The position numbers and the translations under genes were made by a program. DNA of 64,000 nt, taken from Dyella solisilvae. GTDB taxonomy: Bacteria; Pseudomonadota; Gammaproteobacteria; Xanthomonadales; Rhodanobacteraceae. The notes under the pieces are model-generated. The model saw only the letters and a program-made list of their open reading frames with translations. It ran no database searches and was not told the DNA's origin. Position 1 is the first letter of the stretch, and each line of letters begins with the position of its first letter. This document shows positions 13,601-23,637 of this stretch, piece by piece. The DNA lies in the NCBI RefSeq assembly GCF_003351225.1, contig NZ_QQSY01000001.1, forward strand, positions 310,001 through 374,000, written 5' to 3'.

Positions 13601-14608
13601 TCAGGCCCGGACCATGTAATACCAGGCGATGTACGCGGCGAACACGCCGTACAGCAGGCCCACTGGGGCGATCCAGCGCGCGTCCACCCGACCGCGCTGG
13701 AACATCCACCAAAGGTAGATCACCGCCACACCGGTCAGCACGCCGGCCACCATCAGCGGCGCATCGAACAGCCAGGGCGTGGCGAAAATGGCCAGAGAAC
13801 TGGGGATGGTCGCCTGGATCATCATGGCCCCCGAAATGTTGGCCAGCGCCAGCCGTTCCTTGCCCTGGCGCACCCAGATCAGCGCATTCATCGTTTCCGG
13901 CAGCTCGGTCGCCACAGGGCTCAGCACCAGCGCCACCAGGTGCGGTGACAACTGCAGCGCGATGCCGATCGCTTCGATCTGTTTCACGAAGACGTGTGAG
14001 GCAAAGGCAATCACTGCCAGCGCCAAGATCGTCTGCAGGAGCACCCATCCCAACGAGGGATCGGCTGCGCCGGGACGCAGTTTCAGCGGCTCGAGCACCT
14101 CATCCTCGGGCGCGGTGTCGACACGCTTGAGCTCGCCCCATACGTAGAGCGCATAGGCAACGAGGAACAGCACGCCGAGCCAGGGCTTGAAGGCAAACGC
14201 CACCAGACCGAGGCCGCACTTCACCACGAAGATCGCAAGAAACCAGGACTGGTCGCGTGCGAGGCGCCCATGTTCGACGCGCACCACGTGATCGGCCCGC
14301 TGCAGGCGGCGGCGGTTCATCCACAGCGCCAGGCCGACCACGGCATAGGCAATGGTCGCCAACGCCAGCGGGCCGCCGAGCGCCGCGCCGACACCGATGT
14401 CCCGCTGTTCCGGCGTGCGCCCGAGGATCACCGCAACGAAGGTGACCGCGCTCTCCGGCAGGGCCGTTCCGAATGCGGCCAGGACCGTGCCCGTCGCCGT
14501 GGCGCCCAGGTTGAGCTTCTGCCCGAACCACTCCACGCCGTTGACGAAATATTCGCAGGCGACATAGATGGCGCCAGCCGATAGCAGGAACAGCAACGCG
14601 ATGAGCAT
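13601..14608 (-). CDS. CaCA-family cation antiporter (YrbG-like), probable Mn2+/Ca2+ exporter
   Basis: A 335-residue membrane protein of about ten hydrophobic segments with the two inverted alpha-repeats of the Ca2+/cation antiporter superfamily: AAFGTALPESAV near residue 48 and SPVATELPETMNALIW near residue 230, each carrying the ion-binding Glu. A cytoplasmic loop near residues 110-170 separates the halves. The gene is preceded by a yybP-ykoY-type leader (14687-14832), a class that responds to Mn2+, so manganese efflux is a reasonable inference although the family is usually called Na+/Ca2+ exchanger. It stands alone on the minus strand. Confidence 0.85.
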   Translation of the reverse strand: MLIALLFLLSAGAIYVACEYFVNGVEWFGQKLNLGATATGTVLAAFGTALPESAVTFVAVILGRTPEQRDIGVGAALGGPLALATIAYAVVGLALWMNRRRLQRADHVVRVEHGRLARDQSWFLAIFVVKCGLGLVAFAFKPWLGVLFLVAYALYVWGELKRVDTAPEDEVLEPLKLRPGAADPSLGWVLLQTILALAVIAFASHVFVKQIEAIGIALQLSPHLVALVLSPVATELPETMNALIWVRQGKERLALANISGAMMIQATIPSSLAIFATPWLFDAPLMVAGVLTGVAVIYLWWMFQRGRVDARWIAPVGLLYGVFAAYIAWYYMVRA

Positions 14609-14620
14609 GTTTCATCCATG

Positions 14621-14832
14621 GCCGGGCGAGCAGAAACCATTGGCTCGACGACGCGAGCTCGCCCGGCAAAGGTGAGCGCGTCGCGGCCAAAGGTCTCGCC
14701 GGGCCACGGGCGCCGAAAGCGCCCTGGGCCATCCACGCCATGAGGCGCAAGCCTCAAGTCTGTTGACGTGGATTCCTCAGATATCGCCGGTCGGATCGAC
14801 GGGCGGTGGGGTGAGGATGGCTACTCCCCAAT
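14621..14832 (-). promoter_or_regulatory. yybP-ykoY (Mn2+) riboswitch with expression-platform hairpin
   Basis: Read on the minus strand, the leader has the class signatures in order: UUGGGGAGUAGCC at 14832-14819, a stem AUCCACG/CGUGGAU enclosing ACGUCAACA (about 14773-14730) and a GAGGC/GCCUC hairpin, and the closing GCGAGACCUUUGG (14699-14687). After the aptamer a perfect 11-bp hairpin (14657-14667 with 14621-14631) ends 12 bases before the start codon, next to the weak GGAUGA ribosome site, suggesting translational control. The class is established as a Mn2+ sensor upstream of metal-transport genes. The exact aptamer boundaries are approximate. Confidence 0.82.
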
Positions 14833-14941
14833 GACAATGCGCGAATTTTAGCGAGCGCCCTTCCGTCGGACAAGTGAAGACGGCTGCCGCGCAACCCCAT
14901 CGCCCCGGGCGTTCGGCGCGATGGTCCGGCCATCGGCGGCC

Positions 14942-15745
14942 TTAGTGCGAGGTGCGGTCAGCCAACATGGCGTCGAGGTCGTAGTCGCCCGGGGCGCGGC
15001 CACTCAGCCAGTACGCGGCCTCCAGCGCGCCGCGCGCGAAGATCGAGCGGTCGGTGGCGCGATGCACCAGCTCCAGCCGCTCGCCCTGCCCCATCAACAA
15101 GGCCTCGTGCTCGCCGACGATGTCTCCCCCGCGCACCACCGCAAAGCCAATCGTGCCGTGCTCGCGGGCGCCGGTCCGGCCCTGCCGCGCATAGACCGCG
15201 CTCTCGCGCAGCGTGGTGTTGCGCGCCGCGGCGGCGGCTTCGCCAAGCGCCAGCGCGGTGCCGGACGGCGCGTCTTCCTTGCGGTTGTGATGGGCCTCGA
15301 CGATGTCCAGGTCCCAACCCGGAAGCGCGGCGGCGGCCTGCCGCAGCAGGCGCGTGAGCACCGCGACGCCCAGGCTGAAGTTGGCGGCGCGCAACAGGGC
15401 AATCCGTTGCGCGGAGGCATTGAGTCGCTGTGCGAAGGTGGCGTCCAGGCCGGTGGTGCCGGTGACCAACGCAACGCCGCGAGATTCGCAATAGGTGAGC
15501 GCTTCGGCCAGTCCGGCCGGCCCACTGAAATCCACCACCACGTCGATGGTTTCCTCCTCGGGCCAGCCGTGGCTGTAGAGCGGGGCCTCGTCACCCTGGT
15601 GAACCGGCTGGCCGAGCTCTCGTGAGCCGGGCGAAGTCACCGCGGCGGCGAGCACGAAACGGGGATCTTTCTTTTCCAGGGCCAGCAAGGCCTGGCCCAT
15701 GCGGCCGGTGGCGCCATTGATGGCGAGGCGAACGGGCTGGCTCAT
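14942..15745 (-). CDS. dapB: 4-hydroxy-tetrahydrodipicolinate reductase
   Basis: A 267-residue enzyme with N-terminal NAD(P)-binding motif INGATGRMGQ and the DapB signature EAHHNRKEDAPSGTAL, whose His and Lys are catalytic. It catalyses the second step of the diaminopimelate/lysine branch. The start at 15745 (MSQPVRLAINGATG) has GGAG eight bases upstream. It lies downstream of dnaJ on the same strand, 121 bases away, a conserved arrangement in xanthomonads. Confidence 0.96.
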   Translation of the reverse strand: MSQPVRLAINGATGRMGQALLALEKKDPRFVLAAAVTSPGSRELGQPVHQGDEAPLYSHGWPEEETIDVVVDFSGPAGLAEALTYCESRGVALVTGTTGLDATFAQRLNASAQRIALLRAANFSLGVAVLTRLLRQAAAALPGWDLDIVEAHHNRKEDAPSGTALALGEAAAAARNTTLRESAVYARQGRTGAREHGTIGFAVVRGGDIVGEHEALLMGQGERLELVHRATDRSIFARGALEAAYWLSGRAPGDYDLDAMLADRTSH

Positions 15746-15866
15746 GCAAAGGACTCCTTCCGAAAGAGCAGCGGGCACGGAGACGCGATGCTAGCGCCCG
15801 CCGCGACGGGCGTATATGGACCTTGCTCGCGAAAACACCGACGGCGAAACGCGCCGGCGCAGGGAA

Positions 15867-16991
15867 TTACGACGTGACCCGCGACCAGAACTGCTTGACG
15901 CCGTCGACCCAGGTCTTGGCGCGCGGCGTGTGCTTCTCGGCCTCGCCGCCCGCGAAAGTGGCTTCCAACTGCTCGAACAGTTCGCGCTGCTGCTTGGTCA
16001 GGCGCACCGGCGTTTCAACCACGACACGGCAGATCAGGTCGCCGGTGCGGCTGCTGCGCACCGACTTCACGCCGCGGCCGCGCAGGCGGAACAGCTGGCC
16101 CGTCTGGGTTTCCGGCGGGATATTGATCGGCACCTCGCCTTCCAGCGTCGGCACGGACAGCTCGGCGCCCAGGGCCGCCTGCGAGAAGCGGATCGGCAGC
16201 TCGCAATGCAGGTCGTTGCCGTCGCGCTGGAAGATGGCGTGCTCGCGCACGCGCACTTCCACGTAGAGATCACCCGCTTCCGCGCCTTGCGGACCGGCTT
16301 CACCCTGCCCCGCGAGGCGGATGCGATCCCCATTGTCCACGCCGGCGGGAATGTTCACCGACAGCGTGCGCGTTTCCTGCAGCAGGCCCTCGCCATCGCA
16401 CTCCTTGCAGGGCTTCTCGATGGTCTGGCCGCTGCCACCGCAATGCGGGCAGGCCTGCTGGATGGAGAAGATGCCGTTCTGCATGCGCACGCGGCCATGG
16501 CCGTGGCAGGTCTTGCAGGTCACCGTCTTGCCGTCATCGGAGCCGCTGCCATTGCAGTGGTGACAATTGACCTGGGTGGGAATCTCGATCTTCTTCTCGA
16601 CGCCGAACACGGCTTCCTCGAGATCGAGCTCCATGATGTAGCGCAGGTCAGAGCCACGGCGCTGACGCCCGCGGCCGCCGCCCATGCCGAAAATGTCACC
16701 AAAGATGTCGCCGAAGATGTCGCCCATGTCGCCGAACCCGGCGCCACCGCGACCGCCCATGCCGTGCTCGAACGCGGCGTGGCCATGCTGGTCGTACATC
16801 GCGCGCTTCTGCGCGTCCGACAGCACTTCGTAGGCCTCCTTGGCCTCCTTGAACTTCTCCTGTGCATGCGGATCGTCCGGGCAACGGTCCGGGTGGTACT
16901 TCATCGCCAGCCGACGGAAGGACTTCTTCAGGTCCGCCTCGGTGACGGACCGTTCAACGCCCAGGACTTCGTAGTAATCGCGCTTGCTCAT
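15867..16991 (-). CDS. dnaJ: Chaperone DnaJ
   Basis: A 374-residue class A J-protein: J domain with HPD in [11 protein letters not shown], a Gly/Phe-rich linker (about 76-115), four CxxCxGxG zinc modules ([32 protein letters not shown]) and C-terminal substrate-binding domains. It stimulates the DnaK ATPase and delivers clients. The start [12 protein letters not shown] at 16991 is the family one; an in-frame ATG at 17006 with an AAGAGA upstream is also possible. It follows dnaK after a hairpin terminator, so it may be only partly cotranscribed. Confidence 0.96.
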   Translation of the reverse strand: MSKRDYYEVLGVERSVTEADLKKSFRRLAMKYHPDRCPDDPHAQEKFKEAKEAYEVLSDAQKRAMYDQHGHAAFEHGMGGRGGAGFGDMGDIFGDIFGDIFGMGGGRGRQRRGSDLRYIMELDLEEAVFGVEKKIEIPTQVNCHHCNGSGSDDGKTVTCKTCHGHGRVRMQNGIFSIQQACPHCGGSGQTIEKPCKECDGEGLLQETRTLSVNIPAGVDNGDRIRLAGQGEAGPQGAEAGDLYVEVRVREHAIFQRDGNDLHCELPIRFSQAALGAELSVPTLEGEVPINIPPETQTGQLFRLRGRGVKSVRSSRTGDLICRVVVETPVRLTKQQRELFEQLEATFAGGEAEKHTPRAKTWVDGVKQFWSRVTS

Positions 16992-17050
16992 TGTTGCATC
17001 CGACATGGATCGTTCTCTTGCCACATGAATCGGCCGATCCATGTCTAACT

Positions 17051-17093
17051 AACAAACAGCCCGCGCCTAGGATTCGAGTCCCGGGCGCGGGCT
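17051..17093 (-). terminator. Terminator between dnaK and dnaJ
   Basis: A 10-bp stem (17058-17067 with 17084-17093, AGCCCGCGCC/GGCGCGGGCT) is followed on the minus strand by GTTTGTT. It begins 31 bases after the dnaK stop and probably attenuates read-through into dnaJ. Confidence 0.6.
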
Positions 17094-17124
17094 GCATCAG
17101 ATCGGCAGCGCCGACCCGCGTATC

Positions 17125-19053
<1,929 letters not shown>

Positions 19054-19104
19054 ATTGTCTACTCCCGAATTCTTTAAGCGACCCCTCGGCCGCAACTGGT
19101 TTCC

Positions 19105-19134
19105 AGATGGGGTTCCGCGCCTGGCATCTCAATG
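19105..19134 (-). promoter_or_regulatory. Sigma-32-like heat-shock promoter before dnaK
   Basis: On the minus strand CATTGAGA (-35-like, 19127-19134) is followed after 14 bases by CCCCATCT (19105-19112), which matches the sigma-32 -10 consensus CCCCATNT fully. It is about 50 bases upstream of the dnaK start. Confidence 0.55.
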
Positions 19135-19212
19135 CCGCAAAGACCCCCGATGCCTCGCCTTCGATCCCGGCAGGGGACGCTGTTCAGGCGTCCTCGTCCG
19201 CCGTCGAGGGCG

Positions 19213-19746
19213 TTAGTCCTTGGCGACCGCCACCAACGCCGGGCGCAACAGCCGGTCGTTCAGCACGTAGCCCTTCTGCAGCACGTTGACCACCGTGTTG
19301 GGTGCCGCGCCCGGCGCATCCACCATGCTCACGGCATGGTGCTTCTCCGGATCCAGCGGCTGGCCCACCGGATCGACCTGCACCAGGCCATTGTTCTCGG
19401 CGACCTTCAGCAGCGACTTCAGGGTGAGCGCGATGCCTTCGCGCATGCTGGCGACATCACCGCCTTCCACCTGAAGGCCGCTTTCCAGACCGTCGTAGAC
19501 CGGCAGCAGCTCGTTGAGCAGCTTCTCGTTGGCGAAGCGGCGAGCCTGCTCCACGTCGCGGTGCAGGCGTCGGCGCTGGTTCTCGATTTCCGCCTTCTCG
19601 CGCAGCACGGTATCGCGCAGCTCGCCGTTGCTGGCTTCCAGCTCGGCGATGCGCGCCTTCAGCGCTTCCAGTTCAGCCTGGGCCGAACCGCCCTGCCCGC
19701 CGGAGGCCTGCGCCTCACCGGGCGTCGTTGGATCGTTGCTTTGCAT
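19213..19746 (-). CDS. grpE: Nucleotide exchange factor GrpE
   Basis: A 177-residue GrpE: an acidic/Gln-rich disordered N-terminus, a long coiled coil (about 25-90, LEALKARIAELEASNGELRD) and a C-terminal beta domain ending NTVVNVLQKGYVLNDRLLRP, the family signature. It releases ADP from DnaK. The start at 19746 (MQSNDPTTPG) has GGAG seven bases upstream. It lies between hrcA and dnaK; a GGCGCC-AGGT-GGCGCC hairpin lies just upstream (19775-19790). Confidence 0.95.
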   Translation of the reverse strand: MQSNDPTTPGEAQASGGQGGSAQAELEALKARIAELEASNGELRDTVLREKAEIENQRRRLHRDVEQARRFANEKLLNELLPVYDGLESGLQVEGGDVASMREGIALTLKSLLKVAENNGLVQVDPVGQPLDPEKHHAVSMVDAPGAAPNTVVNVLQKGYVLNDRLLRPALVAVAKD

Positions 19747-19831
19747 TGAATAACTCCAAGCCTTATCCGTGGCCGGCGCCACCTGGCGCCAACCGTCAAA
19801 AACCTGCGGGTAACCCCGCCTCCCGGGCGCG

Positions 19832-20884
19832 TTATAAGGTCGTCGCGACGCGATTCAAGGCGTCGCTGAGCAAACCGGCCGTGGCCTGCACTACCGGGAT
19901 CACCCGCTCGTAGGCCATGCGGGTGGGGCCGATCACGCCGACCGCCCCCAGCACGCGGCCCTGGGCGCCGTAGCTGGCGGTGACCACGCTGCAGCCATCC
20001 AGCGCGGCAAAACCCGACTCTTCACCGATGAACAGCCGCACGCCGGGGGCCTTGGCGCAGACCTCCATCAGCTGCAGCAGCTCGTTCTTCTTCTGGAAGG
20101 CCTCGAACAGCTCGCGCAAGCGCTCCAGGTTGGCCAGCTCCGAATAACCCATCAGGTTGGTCTGGCCGCTGACCAGCACATCGTCGCTCTCGGCCTGCGG
20201 TGCGAACGAGGCCGCCGCCAGCTCGACCGCGCTGGACATCAGGCGGTTGAGCTCGCCGCTGGTCTCGCGCAGTTCGCGCAGCAGGTGGGCGCGGATGTCG
20301 TCCAGACGCAGGCCGGCGAACTGGCTGTTGAGATAGTTGGCCGCCTGCTCCAGCTCTCGGCCGTCCAGCGGCCGGGCCAGTTGCACGATGCGGTTCTGCA
20401 CCTGATTGTCCGAGAACACCAGGATCACCAGTACGCGCGCGTCGGGCAGCGGGACAAAATCGATATGCCGCAGCGGGAAGTCGACCTGGCGCGGCACGGT
20501 CACCACACCGGCGAAGCGGGTCATCGCCGACAGCAGGGCCGAGGCGTTGCCGAGCAGGTCGCGGGTGGTGGTCGGCCCCGGCGGCAGCTCGCGGCGCAGG
20601 CGCGCCATCTCGTCCTGCGGCAAGGGCTGCAGCTCGATCAGGCTGTCCACGAACAGGCGCAGGCCACGCGGGGTGGGGATGCGACCGGCCGAGGTATGCG
20701 GCGAGGCGACCAGGCCGGCTTCTTCCAGGTCCGCCATGATGTTGCGGATGGTGGCTGGGCTCACGTCCAGCCCTGACGAACGCGAAAGCGTGCGCGATCC
20801 CACAGGCTCGCCGTCGGCGAGGTACTGGGCGATCAATGTGCGCAACAGGCGGCGTGCGCGGGCATCGAGTTCGGAGGCAGGCAT
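19832..20884 (-). CDS. hrcA: Heat-inducible transcription repressor HrcA
   Basis: A 350-residue protein: an N-terminal winged helix (DARARRLLRTLIAQYLADGE, then SGLDVSPATIRNIMADLEE, the recognition helix), an inserted dimerisation domain and a GAF-like domain with IGPTRMAYERVIP near the end. HrcA binds CIRCE operators to repress groESL and sometimes dnaK. I found no TTAGCACTC-N9-GAGTGCTAA element near hrcA, grpE or dnaK, so its target is probably elsewhere. The start at 20884 (MPASELDARA) was preferred to upstream in-frame ATGs that add unrelated sequence. Confidence 0.94.
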   Translation of the reverse strand: MPASELDARARRLLRTLIAQYLADGEPVGSRTLSRSSGLDVSPATIRNIMADLEEAGLVASPHTSAGRIPTPRGLRLFVDSLIELQPLPQDEMARLRRELPPGPTTTRDLLGNASALLSAMTRFAGVVTVPRQVDFPLRHIDFVPLPDARVLVILVFSDNQVQNRIVQLARPLDGRELEQAANYLNSQFAGLRLDDIRAHLLRELRETSGELNRLMSSAVELAAASFAPQAESDDVLVSGQTNLMGYSELANLERLRELFEAFQKKNELLQLMEVCAKAPGVRLFIGEESGFAALDGCSVVTASYGAQGRVLGAVGVIGPTRMAYERVIPVVQATAGLLSDALNRVATTL

Positions 20885-20911
20885 GCTGTAGCAATCCGTG
20901 AGACGTAAAAG

Positions 20912-20940
20912 AAATAAGGTCTCGGGAAAAAGTTTGCAAG
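20912..20940 (-). promoter_or_regulatory. Weak sigma-32-like promoter before hrcA
   Basis: On the minus strand CTTGCAA (20934-20940) and CCTTATTT (20912-20919) are 14 bases apart, an imperfect match to CTTGAAA / CCCCATNT, 28 bases before the hrcA start. Confidence 0.3.
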
Positions 20941-21066
20941 AAAGGGGTGGGTCCAGGGGCATCGGGTGACGCTCGGCCAAGGCGCCGGGGGTGCATCGCG
21001 CAGCCCCTCTATCCGTCCCCCATCCCCCGCCGCTTACAATCCACCGACTCCAACATACCCTCGCCC

Positions 21067-22737
21067 ATGCTCACCTCGCTCTACGTTCGTCATTTCGCCG
21101 TCGTCGAAGAAGCCGAGATCGCCTTCGGCCCGGGTCTTACCGTGGTCAGCGGCGAAACCGGCGCGGGCAAGTCCCTGCTGGTGGATGCACTGATGTTGCT
21201 GGCCGGCGCCCGTGCCGACAGCGGCATGGTGCGCGCCGGCAGCGACCGCGCCGAACTCACCGCCGAGTTCGACCTGACCGACCTGCCGGAGGCGCGCGAG
21301 TGGCTGCGCCGGGAGGAGCTGGACGAGGAAGACAGCTGCCAGCTGCGACGGGTGATCCGCGCCGAGGGCAGCTCGCGAGCCTGGATCAATGGCCGTCCGG
21401 CCAACGCCAGCCAGCTGGGCGAGCTGGCCACCCTACTGGTGGAGATCCACGGCCAGCACGAGCACCAGGCCCTGCTGTCGCGCGCCCACCAGCTCGAGTT
21501 GCTGGACGCCTACGCTGGCAACGAGGCGCTGGTGGCGCAGGTCCGCGAGCTGGCGCAGCAATGGCGCGAACTGGGCCAGCGCATCCGCAAGCTCAGCGGC
21601 GGCGACGACCGCGAGCAGCGCATCGAACTGTTGCGCCATGAGCTGGGCGAACTGGAGAAATGGGCGCTGCCGCCCACCGAACTCACCGAACTGGAAGCCA
21701 GCCACAAGCGGCTAGCCAATGCCGGCCGCCTCGCCGAGGGCGCCGGCGGCGTGGTCGAGCTGCTCGACGGCGACAGCGAATTTGCGCTGCGACGTGCGCT
21801 CGGGCGCGCCCAGCTGGAGATGACCAAGCTGGCCGCGCTGGACGACAAGCTCGCCCCGCTGCTGGAGTTGCTCGACAACGCCTCGATCCAGTTGACCGAG
21901 GCCGCTGACGGCCTGGGTCGCTACGCCCTCGACGTGGACCTGGATCCCGAACGCTTCACCGAGGTGGACACCCATCTCACCAGGCTGCACGAACTGTCCC
22001 GCCGCCATCGCGTGGCCACCACCGAACTCCACGACAAGGCCCAGACCCTGCGTGATGAGCTCGGCGAACTGGAGGGCGCCGGCGACGCCCTGGAAAAACT
22101 GGCCCTGCAGCGCCAGCGCCTCCAGCAGAGTTACGACGAGGTCGCCGGCAAGCTCAGCCACGCGCGCGAAACCGCCAGCCAGCGCCTGGGCGAGGAAGTG
22201 AGCGCGCTGATGGCCGAGCTCGGCATGAGCGGCGGCCGCCTGGTGATCGAGCTGGAAGCCACGGCCGAGGGGGACCCGGACGTCCAGGGTCGCGAGCGCT
22301 GCGAGCTGCTGGTGAGCGCCAACCCCGGCCAGCCGCCGCGTGCGCTGCGCAAGGTCGCATCGGGCGGCGAACTGGCCCGCATCAGCCTGGCCATCGAGGT
22401 CGCCACGCTGGGCAAGGACACGGTGGGCACCATGGTGTTCGACGAAGTTGACACCGGCATCGGTGGCGCCGTGGCCGAAGTGGTCGGCCAGAAGTTGCGC
22501 GCCCTGGGTGGTCAGCGACAGGTGCTGTGCGTGACCCACCTGCCGCAGGTCGCCGCTCAGGGCCATGCGCACCTTCGCGTCAGCAAGGCCAGTGACGGCG
22601 AGTCGACCCGCACGCGGATCGAGACGCTCGACGCCAACGGCCGTCGCGACGAGCTGGCGCGCATGCTGGGCGGCGTGGAAATCACCCGCGAAACCCGGGC
22701 GCATGCGAAGCAGATGTTGGAGCGGGCGCAGGTTTGA
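21067..22737 (+). CDS. recN: DNA repair protein RecN
   Basis: A 556-residue SMC-like protein: N-terminal Walker A in VVSGETGAGKSLLVDAL, a central coiled-coil region (about 150-370), the ABC signature KVASGGELARISLAIEV and Walker B TMVFDEVDTGIGG. RecN acts early in RecA-dependent double-strand-break repair. The start at 21067 (MLTSLYVRHFAVVEEAEI) fits the family. It is divergent from hrcA, and is often SOS-regulated, but no clear LexA box is visible in the 180 bases between them. Confidence 0.95.
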   Translation: MLTSLYVRHFAVVEEAEIAFGPGLTVVSGETGAGKSLLVDALMLLAGARADSGMVRAGSDRAELTAEFDLTDLPEAREWLRREELDEEDSCQLRRVIRAEGSSRAWINGRPANASQLGELATLLVEIHGQHEHQALLSRAHQLELLDAYAGNEALVAQVRELAQQWRELGQRIRKLSGGDDREQRIELLRHELGELEKWALPPTELTELEASHKRLANAGRLAEGAGGVVELLDGDSEFALRRALGRAQLEMTKLAALDDKLAPLLELLDNASIQLTEAADGLGRYALDVDLDPERFTEVDTHLTRLHELSRRHRVATTELHDKAQTLRDELGELEGAGDALEKLALQRQRLQQSYDEVAGKLSHARETASQRLGEEVSALMAELGMSGGRLVIELEATAEGDPDVQGRERCELLVSANPGQPPRALRKVASGGELARISLAIEVATLGKDTVGTMVFDEVDTGIGGAVAEVVGQKLRALGGQRQVLCVTHLPQVAAQGHAHLRVSKASDGESTRTRIETLDANGRRDELARMLGGVEITRETRAHAKQMLERAQV

Positions 22738-22773
22738 AATGACGCGCGCCATTTGGCCGAAACGCCCCCTGCC

Positions 22774-22871
22774 CGTCATTCCGGCGAAAGCCGGAATCCA
22801 GGGTCTTTGCTCTGCCCTTAAGTGCGGCTATGAAGAAAGTCGCTGGATTCCGGCTTTCGCCGGAATGACGG
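22774..22871. repeat. Paired inverted copies of the GTCATTCCGG repeat
   Basis: Two inverted 28-29-base copies (22774-22801 and 22843-22871), each itself a small hairpin (TTCCGGC/GCCGGAA), flank 41 bases. Together they can form one long stem after recN. Same repeat family as at 3827, 25565, 58582 and 60620. Confidence 0.75.
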
Positions 22872-22926
22872 TGAGGGGAATGACCGGCTTCGCCGGCCTG
22901 GCGAGCATTCGACGCCAGGGAAGAAA

Positions 22927-23562
22927 TCAGTTCTTCCGCGGCAGCAACCCGCGTTCGGCCGCCATGCGGTAGAGGTCCAGTTCCGAACCGGCGCCCAACT
23001 TGCCCATCAGGCTGGCGCGGTGGATGTAGACCGTCTTCTGGCCGATGCCCAGCTCGCCGGCGACCTGCTTGGGCGCGCGACCGGCCGCCAGCAGCAGGAA
23101 CACCTCGCGCTCGCGGGCGGTGAGCCGGTTGATCGGGTCGCGGGCCTCGTTCGGACGCTCCGCCCGGCGCTTGCGCAGGTCGGAGCTGAGGAAGCACTCG
23201 CCCTGCATCACCGCGCGCAGGCCGGCCACCAGCTCCTCGGGCGCCACACCCTTGGTCACGTAGCCACTGGCGCCCCGGCGCAGAGCCTCGGAAACGTACG
23301 GCTCGCCGTCGTGCATGCTCAGCACGACGATGCGGCTGTCGGCGGCCACGCTGCGCAAGTGCTCGATCAACGGCAGCCCGCTGCCATCCGGCAGCGAGAG
23401 ATCGAGCGCCACGAGATCAGGCTTGCGCGTACCGACCGCTTCGACCGCATCGTCGGCGCTGCGGCACTCCGCAACCACCTCCAGATCCGGCTCCATTTCG
23501 ATCAGTCGTTTGAACCCCTCGCGTACGATGGCATGGTCATCGACCAGGACAATGCTGTACAT
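22927..23562 (-). CDS. NarL/UhpA-family response regulator
   Basis: A 211-residue response regulator: a receiver domain (1-120) with acidic pocket Asp8-Asp9, phosphoacceptor Asp54 in VALDLSLPDGSG and Lys in GYVTKG, then a LuxR-type helix-turn-helix (LTAREREVFLLLAAGRAPKQ and the recognition helix in TVYIHRASLMGKL). It is divergent from a MASE1 histidine kinase gene 75 bases away and is almost certainly its partner. The GGA-rich RNA behind the kinase makes a GacA-like circuit worth considering, but the DNA-binding site is unknown. Confidence 0.9.
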   Translation of the reverse strand: MYSIVLVDDHAIVREGFKRLIEMEPDLEVVAECRSADDAVEAVGTRKPDLVALDLSLPDGSGLPLIEHLRSVAADSRIVVLSMHDGEPYVSEALRRGASGYVTKGVAPEELVAGLRAVMQGECFLSSDLRKRRAERPNEARDPINRLTAREREVFLLLAAGRAPKQVAGELGIGQKTVYIHRASLMGKLGAGSELDLYRMAAERGLLPRKN

Positions 23563-23637
23563 GGCTGCATGTATAGCAGTACGGAAGGTGGTCGCCTATC
23601 CCCTCAGCCACTGTTCATGACAGGTAACATCGGCCGC

